In this document: positions 46,837 to 56,874 of the stretch, one piece after another
How the letters are laid out: each line of letters opens with the position of its first letter
Position numbering within the stretch: the stretch's first letter is position 1
Assembly (NCBI GenBank): GCA_022495005.1
Contig: JAGYXB010000010.1
Span: forward strand, 124,001-188,000
Direction of reading: 5' to 3'
Origin: Rhyacophila brunnea
Taxonomy: Eukaryota; Arthropoda; Insecta; Trichoptera; Rhyacophilidae
DNA length: 64,000 nt
Made by a program: the position numbers and the translations under genes
Notes under the pieces: model-generated
Database searches by the model: none
Told to the model about the DNA's origin: nothing
Seen by the model: only the letters and a program-made list of their open reading frames with translations

Positions 46837-47312
46837 AATAATTACAAGATAAAAAGAAATGATTATATACTTACAACGTTTTTAAATTTTCTGTTGAATC
46901 ATATAAACTCGACTTGACTAACTTAAACGATCAAAAAAAATTGTACTTGATAGAAATAATATTGATATGTCATTTTGACATTTCATATTGATTTCCATAG
47001 TAATGCACGTATATGTTAATAATTTAGTTGCTAAGACCCCAGACCCCTGGCAACCAATAATAGTGGATTGGATTACGGATTTCTTCCGAAATAAATTTTC
47101 ATACAAAATAGAATTAACTGAAAATGAATTCAATTCTACTTAAAGGTGGATAAAAGTATTAAAAGAATGCATTGGCATTGTGTTCTGATGTATTCTAAAA
47201 CTTTCAAATGTCTAGCTAGCCGGGAAGTTAGTTTAAATCGATTGCAAAATTTGTACTGGATAAGCAACCACCGGACAAATAAGAATACGACCTAATAAAA
47301 ACGTTGCAAAAT
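46837..47312 (-). mobile_element. Family A repeat, copy 7
   Basis: Reverse orientation, from AATAATTACAAGATAAAAAG to CTAATAAAAACGTTGCAAAA, long subtype with TTACGGATTTCTTCCG. Starts about 600 bp downstream of the mariner. Confidence 0.74.
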
Positions 47313-48065
47313 ATGATATTACAATTTTAAGATTTATAAATAACACAAAAAGCCCCAGAAACATTTTCATCTATGGGCAGTCATGGAGAATAAATATCAA
47401 AGCCAAAGTGTGGAGCTTGCTACATTTTATAAATCTGGAATGCGATAATATACAGCTAATTTAATCATTAATTAATTGTCTACCTATTTTCACCTCTATT
47501 GTCGTATAAAAACTTTCCTGCGTATTTAAAATTTTTGGTAATACCTACGTTTTACTATGTATTTAACGACGTAGTATTATGATAAAACAATGAAAAGAAT
47601 ATTTTTTTTCAAACTAATCACTAGTAAATTCCACAATAGAAAAAATGAGGAAACAACCCTTCGTTGCAGGTGTGGGGGTTGAAATCCTCTGGTAGTAAGT
47701 TTATTCTTTTTCAATAGAATCCTTTATTCGGCGTCGGTCCCTCGGGGTCAATTGAAGGCCCCGCCGTCGCAGTGTTTACATCATTTTTAACATTCACCCT
47801 GGCCCTTCTCTTTAAGGGTTGAAAAAATAATAAAGCACCGTAAAATCGATCTTTACATTGACTTGTAGCTTTTCATACAATTATATTTGTGTATTAAGGT
47901 TTCTGTGGTATATCGCGATTTTGAAAAAGTTCAGAAAATATAAATATTAGAAATAAATATAGGTCGAGTAAGAACGCTTATTGTCTAACTGAGTGTTCTT
48001 TGCCTTTGAGATATCGGCCTGCCTTATGACACATGTATCTTAATTAAAATAAAACACAGTCATCA
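47313..48065. other. Unassigned
   Basis: 47650-47780 is GC-richer (GGTCCCTCGGGGTCAATTG, GGCCCCGCCGTCGC). No recognised gene. Confidence 0.4.
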
Positions 48066-48492
48066 TCATCTGCCGGGATCGATCTACTGCAGGATAAAGG
48101 TATTTTCTGGCTCGTTCCACTCTTCTTGGAGCCTAGTTCTTTAGTGCCACGTAAATCCACCGAAATTCATCATCAAGCAGGTTTTAGGGCATTCCTGCGA
48201 TCGATTAGTATTCCTTGAGTACCAATGTATGACGTCATTTGTCAAGTGGTTGTCCATTCGCCGAGCAACAAGTCTAGCCCATTGCCATTTCATCTGCTAG
48301 CGATCTCTATCACAGTACTTACTGTTATCTGCCACCTTATCCATTTGTTTATTTTGTGATACTCTCGATTAAGACCGAGGGTGGTACGGGGCGGGTTTTG
48401 GTGGAGGGAATTTAACTTCAATGTTTATTTTGTGATCTTTCCATATTATGCCCAACATGCATCTTTCAATACCACGTTGTGCTATTCGTACA
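48066..48492 (-). pseudogene. LINE RT C-terminus, decayed
   Basis: Minus strand counterpart of the same tail: a CATCATCATC end, TCGATCTACTGCAGGATAAA, a CGAGCAACAAGTCTAGCCCA segment and the ATGCCCAACATGCATCTTTC block equivalent to MERCMLGI. A ~50 bp insertion (48366-48420) duplicates the words TTTATTTTGTGAT on both sides. Confidence 0.62.
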
Positions 48493-48894
48493 CAGTATGT
48501 AGTACTTATTCCACATAGCTTAATAATTATTTGGACCGATTTACGTCGTCGGAAGTATTTCAAACTTTGTCAATAAAAATGTTTTTTTCTCTAAGATTAG
48601 GCTATTTTAATTTTTTTAGAATCCTGTATTCATTATTAAAACTGGTTGTGATCGACAACACTCTACCATAGTAATTCTTAAGTTTGGACAAAATGTATTA
48701 TATTAATTTGGTTGAGAACATTAGAGCGTTTTACTTTACCATCCTTTACCATCAAAAAGAAAATCTCAATTTCATATTCATCTTCATTCGGTATATGTTT
48801 ATGGCACTATTCTCCTACTGCACAATTAATTGTACGAGAAACTATACCGAAATTTAAAGCGCAAGATATAAATCTTCTCTTTCTCTCACTCCTG

Positions 48895-49027
48895 ATCTAT
48901 GCGTGGACGCGAAACACGAGAGATGCAGGTACAATTCTTGCGGAGTGTCTTACTTTCTTAAAAAAAAAAGATTTTTTGTATTGGTTTTGAATATATTTTC
49001 TCAGAAGTGTTTTCGGAAATTATGTAT
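48895..49027 (+). mobile_element. SINE family 2, copy 3
   Basis: ACACGAGAGATGCAGGTACA and TTGCGGAGTGTC match the head of copy 2, followed by AAAAAAAGATTTTTTGTATT and AGAAGTGTTTTCGG. The A-box part is weak, as expected for a decayed copy. Confidence 0.6.
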
Positions 49028-49034
49028 GTTTATT

Positions 49035-49195
49035 ATTTATCTATTATGGCTTGGTTTACGCAGGGTTTAATAAATTGAATTTAAAAAACTCTATTTGCAT
49101 TTTGTTGCCTTGTTCAATGAAAAAAATACGTTTGACTGACAAAGTACATTATATATTTCGGATCTCAATGCCTTTCGCCACTGATTGGTACGTAT
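49035..49195 (+). repeat. Family B repeat, diverged copy
   Basis: Contains GGCTTGGTTTACGCAGGG, TTTGACTGACAAAGTACAT and AATGCCTTTCGCCACTG. Follows directly after a SINE B tail. Confidence 0.55.
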
Positions 49196-49285
49196 TAACT
49201 ATTGTTTAATAGGAAATTTATCAATAAAATATAGTCCCTATATTGCTGTTTTTATATTCACTCGCTAGAGGTATCACGATCGGTT

Positions 49286-50200
49286 ACATGTAAGTTGTAC
49301 GTATGCAGTTCATCGTGGGACACTTATTCGTGCGTCGCAATACGTGAAACATGAGTTCGGATAACATTTTATCAAATGACGAGTTCTTCGTTGAACATTT
49401 CACCGTGGAATACATTTGTATGTATTTTACAAAATGCGGCGATGGTTTGCAAATAGTACTGTTCCAATTAGATTAACCCTAACCTAACCCTTTACTGCAT
49501 AGTGTAGCAAATTTGCGACATTTCAAACTATTTCGATATAGCCAATGCCATCTGTATTTAAATTATCAAATAATATCCTTTTTCGATGCCTAAAAAACTG
49601 TTTTACAATAAAAATCTTACTTTACCGATTTTTTTTGGACATTTCAAGAAATAAAGCATTTCTGCTTTGACAGTTGACGAATTCGTATGTACGCAAAAAT
49701 CCGCATTTGTAAATAAATATAAAAAAAATGTACAGAAGATTGAAATTGGTTTAATAAAAATATCTACACATCAAATAAGGTGTGTATATTAGTTTTTTAT
49801 AATTGTTATCATTTGGTTTTGTATTTTGTCATACTGAAATGTAAGATTTCCTAATGCCGTAAATCTGCGACACCACGCAGTAACATACAAAATTTAATGG
49901 AATTTTCGAAAAAAAAATTAAATATTTTTGGGATTTTGACAAGGGATTTTGACACCAAGAAAAAATAAAAATTTTCAAAAAAAAAATCATGCATTCAAGG
50001 GCTAACCTAACCTAACCTAGTAAAGACATCTCATAAAATTTGCCACATGTTATAGCATACGTACAAATATACTCCACGGTGAAATGTTCAACGAAGAACT
50101 CGTCATTCGATTAAATGTTACACGAACTGCGGCGCACGAATAAGTGTCCTGCGGTGAACTGTTTACGTACAAATTTCCGGATACGACCACGATCACCCCT
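49286..50200. mobile_element. ~0.9 kb foldback element with ~145 bp arms
   Basis: The arms 49286-49430 and about 50050-50200 are inverted copies. Shared blocks include GACACTTATTCGTGCG, GACGAGTTCTTCGTTGAACA and TTTCACCGTGGA. (CCTAA)n tracts sit at both inner arm ends (near 49483 and 50003). The loop is AT-rich and non-coding. Parts of the terminal motif (GTACGTA...CAGTTCACCG) recur near 32290, 32890 and 54980, so the ends belong to a wider set of elements in this window. I could not identify a target duplication. Confidence 0.72.
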
Positions 50201-50588
50201 AAATGTGAATTAATTAAAACATGTATTGTTTTATTGTTCCTTTTGTACGTGTTAAATATGATGAATACCTAAACTTATTGTGTAAGTAGGTTGTATAAAC
50301 GCAAATGTCTAAAGTAAACGAAGAAGTGCATTAATCTCTCCGTGTTGATTTGCTCGTGAGGAGGATTTAAATATTTTATTTTTTATGTGAGCAATTTTTA
50401 TTTTTATTTACTCTTAACAGGCTCAATACTCCAAATATACTGTATATCAGAGATTTTAATCATTTAAATTCAGATAATTTAATATATACTAAAAATTACA
50501 ATTACAAGACGTTCACAATTTCTGCTTCTTAGTCTCGGTGATGTGCTTTTTTCAGTACGGATAATAATATATGGCTAATCAGATCGTT

Positions 50589-51089
50589 TTTTTACCACGT
50601 TTTTCTTAGCTCGTATTTTTGTTTGTCCGGTGGTTGTTTATTCAGTACAAATGTTGCAATTGATTATTAACTAACTTCCCGACTAGCTAGATATTTGAAA
50701 CTTTTAGAATATAATATTATCAGAACACGATGCCAATGCATTCTTTTAATATTTTTAGCCATCTTTAAGTAGAATTGAATTCATTTTCAGTTTATTCTGT
50801 TTTTTATGAAAAGTTATTTCGGAAGAAATCCGTAAAAAGTAAAATACCATTATTGGTTGCTCAGGGGATGGTCCTAGCAACTAAATTAATAATATATACG
50901 TGCGTTACTATGGAAATCATTATGAAATGTCAAAATGACATTTCAGTATTCTATAATATTTATTCAGTACCTATTTCTATCAAGTACAAAAAGAGTATTT
51001 ATTAATACATAGAATTATCAAGTTTATATGATTCAACAGAACATTTAAAAACGTGGTTTATAAAAAGTTCTTTTTATCTTGTATTTATT
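50589..51089 (+). mobile_element. Family A repeat, copy 8
   Basis: From TTTTACCACGTTTTTCTTAG to CTTTTTATCTTGTATTTATT, long subtype. A candidate host exon on the opposite strand (51331-51414) lies just beyond its right end. Confidence 0.75.
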
Positions 51090-51330
51090 ATTCAGTCGTG
51101 ACTACGTATATGCGACAGAATATAGATAAAAATACTGCGATCACAAACATATAATTAGATCGCCAAAAAAATAACACAAGAAAGGCATAAGCACAGTCCA
51201 GGGAACCCAAAAATAATGGGAAGTGCGTTTGAGTTTTTTGGGTGTGTTTGTAATAAGGTACCTTTTTTAAGTGTAGATATGGGATAAACTTAAATATATT
51301 ATGTAAAAGATTTTTTTTTTCAATACTTAC

Positions 51331-51414
51331 GTTTGCATTAAGTTTGTCACATGTGCAAGGCGCGTTCAATATTGGTAATATTTGAAAAGATTCAGGGTGC
51401 TCTGTATTTCTCAT
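51331..51414 (-). CDS. Candidate short first exon, unknown product
   Basis: On the minus strand an ATG at 51414 opens 28 codons (MRNTEHPESFQILPI, then LNAPCTCDKLNAN) that run straight into AAC|GTAAGTATTG, a strong consensus splice donor at 51330-51329. The sequence is not part of any repeat I recognise and its composition is less AT-biased than its surroundings. The frame stays open past the donor into AT-rich text, so the 108-codon open frame is probably exon plus intron. No family is recognised and no acceptor is identified. Could be chance. Confidence 0.22.
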
Positions 51415-51419
51415 GCTTA

Positions 51420-52408
51420 AGGTGATGTCTTTACCTACCAGAGGAAAAATACGAAGCTTTCAATTTGAGAATTTTTTTGATAATTTACAATTTCAACTGT
51501 ATTAATTAATAGATATGCATCTAAAAATATTAAAAAGAAAAATATTCTTTATTTGAAGTCAAAGATAAGCTTACAATTGTAAAAAATGTAATAAAATGTG
51601 AATTTGTTGAATCGGACCTTACCTTATTATTATATATTTTTATGGTGAAATTTATTATTAAAATTTAGTTAAATAAGTTTTATAAGCATCGCTAAAGAGA
51701 TTTTTGACTAATTCATAGTTTTAATATTTTTTATATTTATTTTAAAAAACATTGATTTTTATAAAAATATAAATGTGTATAACTTGAAATCATTTTTATT
51801 TATATCAAATTTTATTTAGGTATGGTCCCAATATGGAAGCTCGATTTCTCAATTGTCTATCGTTCACAGCATCAGACTTCTTAGAAACTAACTCTTCTTC
51901 TACAGCAAGAAGAGCTTTTTTGATTTTAGTATGTAATCCGATTAATACTAAGCTTTAAACTAATCACCTTATTAAGTTAAAAGTGTAAATAAAACCAGAA
52001 AGTATTATTTACAAAGAATAACATATATTTTTAATGTCAAGAAATCTATAAAATGTTATAATAATGAACGTAGCCCCTCTGAAAGGGTATACTCCGTAGA
52101 CCATAACCCTCTACGCCGTAGAGGGTTCTCTTGCAGAGTAGACAAATCAAACATTTTTTGTATTCTTTACAATAAATAACGTTGTATAAGGGAGACTAAG
52201 ATTAGTGTTTGAATTATTAAATAAAGTGTACATTGTTTGTTTCATATTATACCTACAGTTCTTATATTTTAGATAATACAATGTTCTTAGTATTTATCTA
52301 GTGAAATGAAATAACGTTTAGGTTTGCAATACATATAGAGATAATAATTACTAATTCATTTCTAAATACATTTATTTTTTATTCAATATAATAATAGAAT
52401 TTTCAATT
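51420..52408. other. Unassigned AT-rich
   Basis: Contains the short hairpin at 52105-52127. Nothing else recognised. Confidence 0.4.
52105..52127. repeat. 10 bp hairpin AACCCTCTAC/GTAGAGGGTT
   Basis: Perfect 10 bp stem with a GCC loop, within a short GC-richer stretch (52070-52140) in otherwise AT-rich DNA. Not linked to a recognised element and not followed by a T run. Confidence 0.7.
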
Positions 52409-52699
52409 CACAATACTGTTATCGGCCGCCATCGGCAGCTATCGAGGGTAGTTTTTCATATTTTTATACCGAAGTATTAGTACTAAATGTAACAATTACA
52501 ATAAGTTCGTTGTAATTGTTACAATAAGTGTAATGTTTTAACAGCACCTCTATTGGCTGTGCTAAATTTTAGAGCGAGAGATAGACAGTTTTGAGTGTTT
52601 AGACGGCTAACTTATTGTAACAATTAGAATAATTCTATACAAATATTTGTGATAAACTACCCTCGTTAACCGCCGATAGCGGCCAATAGTAGTATTGTG
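52409..52699. mobile_element. MITE with CACAATACT ends
   Basis: Terminal inverted repeats of about 50 bp: left CACAATACTGTTATCGGCC, right its complement with substitutions, both followed inward by GAGGGTAGTTT. The interior carries two opposed copies of a TTGTAACAATTA-type motif and the block TTTAACAGCACCT. Related partial copies lie at 9940-10140 and 55540-55660, sharing AGGCGGTTAATTGTTACAAT. I did not find a convincing target duplication. Confidence 0.65.
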
Positions 52700-52701
52700 T
52701 G

Positions 52702-53602
52702 TAAAATAGATGCGCAGTTGAGCATTCTTATCCTTTGAGCTATCATTAATTCGTTCATTATACTGCATAAAAAATAATGACTTATTTATTCGTAATTAAT
52801 AAAACAAGCAACGTGTTTATTATAATTATTAGAATGTTTCAGTTATGGTTAAGTTAATGTCGATATCTCTGCATTTGGCCTTAAGTATCTCAGTTAAACG
52901 AGTAAGAAAAACAATAGTTAAATAATATTATGTTCTTTTTCTCTTTGTGTCATTCTATATCAGAAGTCGATTACTTGTCACATTATTATATTAAGAAGCT
53001 TCACTCGTATCAATCACTTGGTTCACTACAAAATGCAGCGTCTTTCTCTGCTAAGTAAACCGTTAATCTTTCCTTGGACAATGAGTTGGGAATACTTTAA
53101 AGTATCCTAAGATAATGCGACGAAGGTACTGTATATAGATGTCTAGTGTGGATGCTACGCAGAACTATTCGGTCATTTCCCATTTGTTTGGGAGTAAGGA
53201 ATGCAATATTATTGATAAAAACCATTAACTACTGATGAATCGGTAGAAACCTGAAATAAATACTAGTTTACCGATTACCGGTGAATATTATAATTTAAAG
53301 AAATATTTCAGTATGGTAATAAAAAGCTGATCTCGCCGAACAAGACATATATAATATATACTTGTAAAGCCACTATTATACATTACATCTATTTTTCATA
53401 AAATTTTAGTTTTATATTATAAGTAAATATAATATATAGTTACATTATAAAGTTGATATTATTTATTTGCCTGATTCGCCAAAATACCGGTTATTTACCG
53501 GTAAATACGTGAACGACTATCTATAAGTACTAGTTATATTTACCGGCAAACCAGTTTACCAAAGTAAATACCCTTGTCGGTCTTAGGAATATTGAATATA
53601 CG
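52702..53602. other. Unassigned, with scattered ACCGGTAAA motifs
   Basis: 53270-53570 carries TACCGGT-containing motifs in both orientations (TTACCGATTACCGGTGAA, TACCGGTTATTTACCGGTAA). This suggests another degraded inverted-repeat element; ends not found. Confidence 0.35.
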
Positions 53603-54431
53603 TATATATGTTACGCCGAATGTGCGAAATTGACTATTACATGAAATGGGCAAAATTTTGCCTAAATCATGAAAAATACAAGCCCGTTGCCTTATTCATG
53701 AATTAGACAAAATATCTGCCGAGTGCGTGAATTCGGCAGTAATTTTTCTGCCTAGTCCATGCATCGGACAAATTAGATAGTAGCGCTACGGTGGTGTTTT
53801 TTGTAACTAAACTAAATGTGTCAAATGCTCATGCATTGGTCAAAATTTACGTATATTATCTATGGTCAAAATAGATGGTCGCGCTCCGGTGGTGTTTTTT
53901 GCAACTAATCAAACTAACCAAATGTGTCAAATGTCACTGATTATAATACAAAAATATACCAACCAATAACTACAATGACGTTCATATCCATTTACTATGC
54001 GCAAAAAAAATCAAGAACTATAATATGATAACGGTAGAGTTTTAATAAAAGGTATTTTCGCGATTTGATTCGTGCTTGGGTATCAATCGTGCAATGGTCG
54101 ATTGTATGTTTGTGATAGTTTGTTGACACTTGTAAGCTAACCTCAAAATGAACATTCAGTTGAATGCAGAATTACAAAACCTAACCTAACCTAATAATAA
54201 TAATATCATATTATGTCCAATTATAACTAATAAAACCATCAGTATTAAATTTACTTTTTCTACTGTCATGTTGACAGTTTAAGAATTCCATACCCTGGCG
54301 AATTCACGTACTCGGCAGATAATTTACCTAATTCATGAATAAGGCAACGGGCTTGACTATTACATGAATTAGCCAAAATTTTGTTCATTTCATGTAATAA
54401 TCAATTTCGCACATTCGGCGTAACATATATA
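53603..54431. mobile_element. ~820 bp inverted-repeat element with iterated palindromes
   Basis: The left end TATATATGTTACGCCGAA and the right end are inverted copies, and the homology continues about 120 bp inward (GTGCGAAATTGA, TATTACATGAAATG, GCCCGTTGCCTTATTCATG, TCTGCCGAGT). Exact boundaries are blurred because TATATA at the tips is itself symmetric, so a TA or TATATA duplication is possible. The core from GTTACGCC runs 53610-54424. Inside are repeated palindromic motifs of the type TTATTCATGAATTAG, a ~50 bp direct repeat (near 53782 and 53878, with CGGTGGTGTTTTTTG), and a (CCTAA)n tract near 54180. No coding frame seen. Confidence 0.8.
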
Positions 54432-54949
54432 TTATAAATTGGATATTATTATAATATTTTATTTGATTAGTTTATTGTATTTATTAAATGTAATATGAAA
54501 TAATATTCGTCTATTATTTACTTGTTAGCATATAATTATATACGATAGCCTGGTCAAATCCAGCGCACTAAACCTGATTAGTACGACGTTCCCTCTCGTG
54601 GAAGTTGTTTGTTTGAGAAGCTTCATGTTTTTGCCAGAGCTTTCCAAACTCTTCACCGCTAAATTCGAACGGAAACAGTAATCCCAATTAGCGGTATATT
54701 GAAACCGTGTAACAGTTCGCTTGAGTTTATACCGTAACGCCTCAATATACTGGAGCTCACCTGTATCTGAACAGTGGCGTAGAATTGGTGATAGTACTAG
54801 CTTTATTGATGTAGTATGCACCTGATATCAGATAAAATTGATTTTTTTTTCTTTGACCTAAAGACATACTCAGATGGAAATAGACCTCCGCATACCAATC
54901 TGTGCTTACCGCATTCACCTATATCCGGTAGTTTTTCTGATGTTATCTG
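54432..54949. other. Unassigned; 98-codon minus frame not recognised
   Basis: 54545-54800 is less AT-rich and is covered by a minus-strand frame from ATG 54821 (MHTTSIKLVLSPILRHCSD...). I recognise no domain. Possibly host or old element; not called as a gene. Confidence 0.25.
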
Positions 54950-55432
54950 TCCGGTGAAATGTAAAGTGTACCCAAAACATTTCACCATGGCACAGTTCGC
55001 CGTAAGCTTTCTTATCGGAAAGAGATGACCATATGCTATACAGTTTTCAATGTTATTAGATTCAATATGAACATTAATTCAATTTTCATAGCTGATTTTC
55101 GTAAAATTTATGAATTCAAGAATGAAAACCGAACCCCTAGCCTAACATAACCAAACGTTACCTAACCAAACGTAACCTAACCTAACACAACAAACAATCC
55201 AGTAAATCGGGTATTTTCAAAACTGGTTTGCTGCTGGCTTCCTGCAAAGTGTAAACCGATAAGAAACGTGTTTTATTTAGACATGGATTTTTTGTCAGTA
55301 CCTACTATACGGCCCAAAGAGGTTGGACGGTTTTTGATATACGGCCGTATATTTGCGATACAACATTTCACGGTGAAGTGTGATAAGGCGGACTGCATAC
55401 GTACGTTTTCAGACACGTATCTGTCCACCTAG
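54950..55432. mobile_element. Non-autonomous element with TTAGG-like centre, copy 1
   Basis: About 480 bp between CCGGTGAAATGTAAAG and ATACGTATCTGTCC, with inverted blocks ACATTTCACCATGG/ATTTCACGGTGAAG near the ends. The centre (55137-55190) is a run of CCTAA-type repeats, partly degenerate. The right two thirds match 32580-32930 closely (for example GAGGTTGGACGGTTTTT, CCTGCAAAGTGTAAACC). No open frame of interest. Confidence 0.65.
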
Positions 55433-55539
55433 TAGAAATATTTAAATAATCTAATACTTCTCCGTTCCCGTTTGAGACCTACATTATATAGCCTTTCCCC
55501 CCAAATATCATTCCTTCTACTAACATTTCCAGTGTAGCT

Positions 55540-55660
55540 ATTCTATACACAAGGCATCTATCGACGGTTAAAGTGATAAATATTATCACTCTATCATTAT
55601 TATTATATTTACGCATTAAGGCGGTTAATTGTTACAATAAGTTAACCGTCTGAACTGTTT
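55540..55660. repeat. Left-end fragment of the same MITE family
   Basis: Contains TATTCTATACACAAGGCA, TAAGGCGGTTAATTGTTAC and GTTAACCGTCTGAACTG. It then stops at about 55660, where LINE-like sequence begins. A truncated copy, possibly joined to the LINE by its insertion. Confidence 0.45.
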
Positions 55661-56304
55661 TACGTACTTCCCGGATCTTTTCGGATGTCACTGTATTAAA
55701 AATTCTTTATAATTCCTTAGTTAAAAACCGGATTGGGAGTTGGTCGATTTTTTGGGCTCCGCATCAGTTGAAATATGACCTTATGGTGGAGCGAGTTCAA
55801 AAGAAATTTTTGAGACTCCTTTATTTAAGGTTATATGGATACTATCCATGGATTTATCCAACTGACTGTCTCTCAGGTATGCTTACATACTGTAGTTTAA
55901 ATGCTAGAAGATATCAATATTTGGCCACGTAATTTTTTCGACTTATACGTGGTGTAAATGAGAACTTTGCCATTCTTGGCAGTATTTTCTTGTGTGCCCC
56001 TGATAACTATCTTAGAAATCGGGAGCATCAGTTGTTTGTTCATCCAAGGATCAGAACTGACTTGCAATTATTGGTGATGCCAATTGTGAGGGCAATAACT
56101 TTGTTCAACCAAATCACTTCGGATGTTGATATATTCCACCTACGTGACGATGAGTATAGATGGACGTTGTTTTATAAATTCTTAAAATAGGGTCTACTTA
56201 GCTAATTTGGTGTGCTTCGATGCTTTTTAATTTATATTTTTTATAATGTTGTACCTTTTACTTTACTTTCATACAGTTTTTGTGATTCTGCATGTATTTA
56301 TTTC

Positions 56305-56874
56305 GGTTCTAAACGTATATCCTGGATACAGCGGTAAACACATTTTGAAAATAGCTGATATACTGGATTATTTGTTAGTTTGGGTTAGTTTAGGTTAAGT
56401 TAAGTTAAATTGGGTTAGGTTAGGTTAGGTTACGTTATCCTATGGTGAATGTCATGTTGTGAACGTCTTAAATTTGTAATTTGTAATGTTCACGGTATGT
56501 AAAAAAAAAAAAAAAAAATTCGGCCCAACCAGTGTTTATTGCCATTTTGATTTTGCACAAATTATAGTTACCGTGTGTCCCAGGTTCGAATCCTGGGTCT
56601 GGGAAGTACACATATTGTTTTTCAATTTGTGTGTGAGTCAGGGTAAAGACCTAATAGGTTGAGCAAGTGGCTGATATCCATTTCTCGTAAAAACAAAATC
56701 TGTTAATACAAACCTCTACTCTGTGGAGGCCCATATGATCCTATTAGGATAAGACAAGGTCGGAAAAAAGGTTAAATCAGGTTAGGTTAGGTTAGGTTAT
56801 CCTGACAAATAATCCAATATATCGCTATTTTCAAAATGTGTTTGCCGCTGTATCCAGGATAACCGACTCGTACC
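56305..56874. mobile_element. Third GGTACAG-family element, split LINE, 8 bp TSD
   Basis: 570 bp, with outer arms containing CCTGGATACAGCGG and AAACACATTTTGAAAATAGC in inverted orientation. A perfect 8 bp duplication TTTATTTC flanks it (56297-56304 and 56875-56882). It interrupts the 3' untranslated end of the jockey-like LINE at 55690-56950. The interior holds clean (TTAGG)n tracts (about 56405-56435 and 56777-56801), a LINE 3' tail with a long A run (56451-56518), and a tRNA-derived SINE (56571-56771). Confidence 0.85.
56571..56771 (+). mobile_element. SINE family 1, truncated in the head
   Basis: Begins within the tRNA-like head at CCGTGTGTCCCAGG, with B box GGTTCGAATCC. Contains ACACATATTGTTTTTCAATT and CTCTGTGGAGGCCCATATGA. 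Located inside the 570 bp foldback element at 56305-56874. Confidence 0.78.

Noticed and set aside
46837..47312. Family A as a Helitron
   Set aside because: There is a hairpin near the right end, but the terminus is CTTGT rather than CTRR and no TC start or AT insertion site is apparent.
48369..48563. Minus-strand frame with MLGI text as a gene
   Set aside because: Fragment of the LINE tail (ERCMLGI) fused to unrelated codons by frameshift.
51088..51414. 108-codon minus frame as a complete gene
   Set aside because: Beyond the splice-donor-like GTAAGT the translation is low-complexity and AT-driven. Only the first 28 codons merit mention.
56405..56435. Telomere or subtelomere
   Set aside because: Tracts are only a few units long, degenerate and confined to foldback elements. 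Unrelated sequence continues on both sides.
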